Assembly: GCA_949295395.1 (NCBI GenBank)
Contig: CASFLB010000090.1
Coordinates: 1 to 5,172 of the forward strand
Direction of reading: 5' to 3'
DNA: 5,172 nucleotides
Origin: an uncultured Pseudomonadota bacterium
GTDB taxonomy: Bacteria > Pseudomonadota > Alphaproteobacteria > RF32 > CAG-239
The notes below the pieces were generated by a model, which was given only the letters and a program-made list of their open reading frames with translations, ran no database searches and was not told where the DNA came from. Position 1 is the first letter of the stretch. The number at the start of each line of letters is the position of its first letter. The translations under genes and the position numbers were made by a program. Positions 4,810-5,172 of the stretch are shown here, one piece after another.

Positions 4810-5172
4810 TAAGATGAGAGTTTGATCCTGGCTCAGAACGAACGCTGGCGGCAGGCTTAACACATGCAAGTTGAACGAGAATGTTGAGTAGCTTGCTATT
4901 TGACAGGAAAGTAGCGCACTGGTGAGTAACACGTGGGAACGTACCTATTGGTGGGGGATAGCAGCTGGAAACGGTTGGTAATACCGCATAAGACCCAAGG
5001 GTGAAAGATTTATTGCCGATAGAACGGCCCGCGGAAGATTAGGCAGTTGGTGGGGTAAAGGCCTACCAAACCTACGATCTATAGCTGGTCTGAGAGGACG
5101 ATCAGCCACATTGGAACTGAGACACGGTCCAGACTCCTACGGGAGGCAGCAGTGAGGAATATTGGGCAATGG
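4810..5172 (+). rRNA. rrs: 16S ribosomal RNA, 5' part (3' truncated by window edge)
   Basis: The universal 5' segment AGAGTTTGATCCTGGCTCAG is at 4817-4836, and by alignment with E. coli numbering the mature 5' end falls near 4810 (plus or minus a few nt). Further conserved blocks follow: AACGCTGGCGGCAGGC, ACACATGCAAG, GGTGAGTAACACGTGGG, GACACGGTCCAGACTCCTAC, and ACTCCTACGGGAGGCAGCAG at 5133-5152. The window ends in ATTGGGCAATGG, equivalent to E. coli about 367-378, so V1-V2 is roughly 15 nt shorter than in E. coli. The GCTTAACACATGCAAGT start and the GGGCAATGG variant fit Alphaproteobacteria. About 1.1 kb of the gene is missing on the right. Confidence 0.98.

Noticed and set aside
4525..4932. 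A 135-codon open frame on the minus strand across the rRNA promoter, leader and rrs start
   Set aside because: It is antisense to the promoter, leader and conserved 16S sequence, has low-complexity Ser/Leu/Phe content and lacks a convincing ribosome binding site.

Overview
The window carries the first ~360 nt of a 16S rRNA gene whose conserved start and internal signatures look alphaproteobacterial. The A+T-rich, short-intergenic layout and an alphaproteobacterial-style NAD-dependent DNA ligase fit that. An uncultured host-associated lineage (for example the gut RF32-type Alphaproteobacteria) is a reasonable guess, but it is inference from pattern memory, not a database match.

Layout, left to right. 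(1) The last 34 codons of an unidentified plus-strand gene (ends at 107), closed by a strong intrinsic terminator. (2) A plus-strand gene for a 249-aa multi-pass membrane protein of unknown function, with its own promoter and ribosome binding site. (3) ligA on the minus strand, complete, overlapping the tail of the membrane gene by 12 bp. (4) A 152-bp divergent promoter region between ligA and a plus-strand 159-aa protein of unknown function that is built from two copies of one domain. (5) A hairpin terminator shared by the 159-aa gene and the convergent infC. (6) infC (translation initiation factor IF3), complete only if translation starts at an AUA codon; an annotation that needs ATG would keep only its C-terminal domain. 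(7) A very A+T-rich 170-bp stretch, the strong promoter of an rRNA operon, a ~217-nt leader and the start of rrs, running off the right edge.

The genes do not form one operon: nearly every gene has its own promoter, and orientation alternates. Housekeeping functions dominate (DNA nick sealing, translation initiation, rRNA). infC and the rRNA operon are divergently transcribed from neighbouring promoters, which places two translation-apparatus units around one A+T-rich control region. The most novel item is the two-repeat 159-aa protein, which I cannot assign to any family. The most informative regulatory observation is the AUA start of infC, the hallmark of IF3 autoregulation. I see no CRISPR array, transposon, tRNA or defence system.
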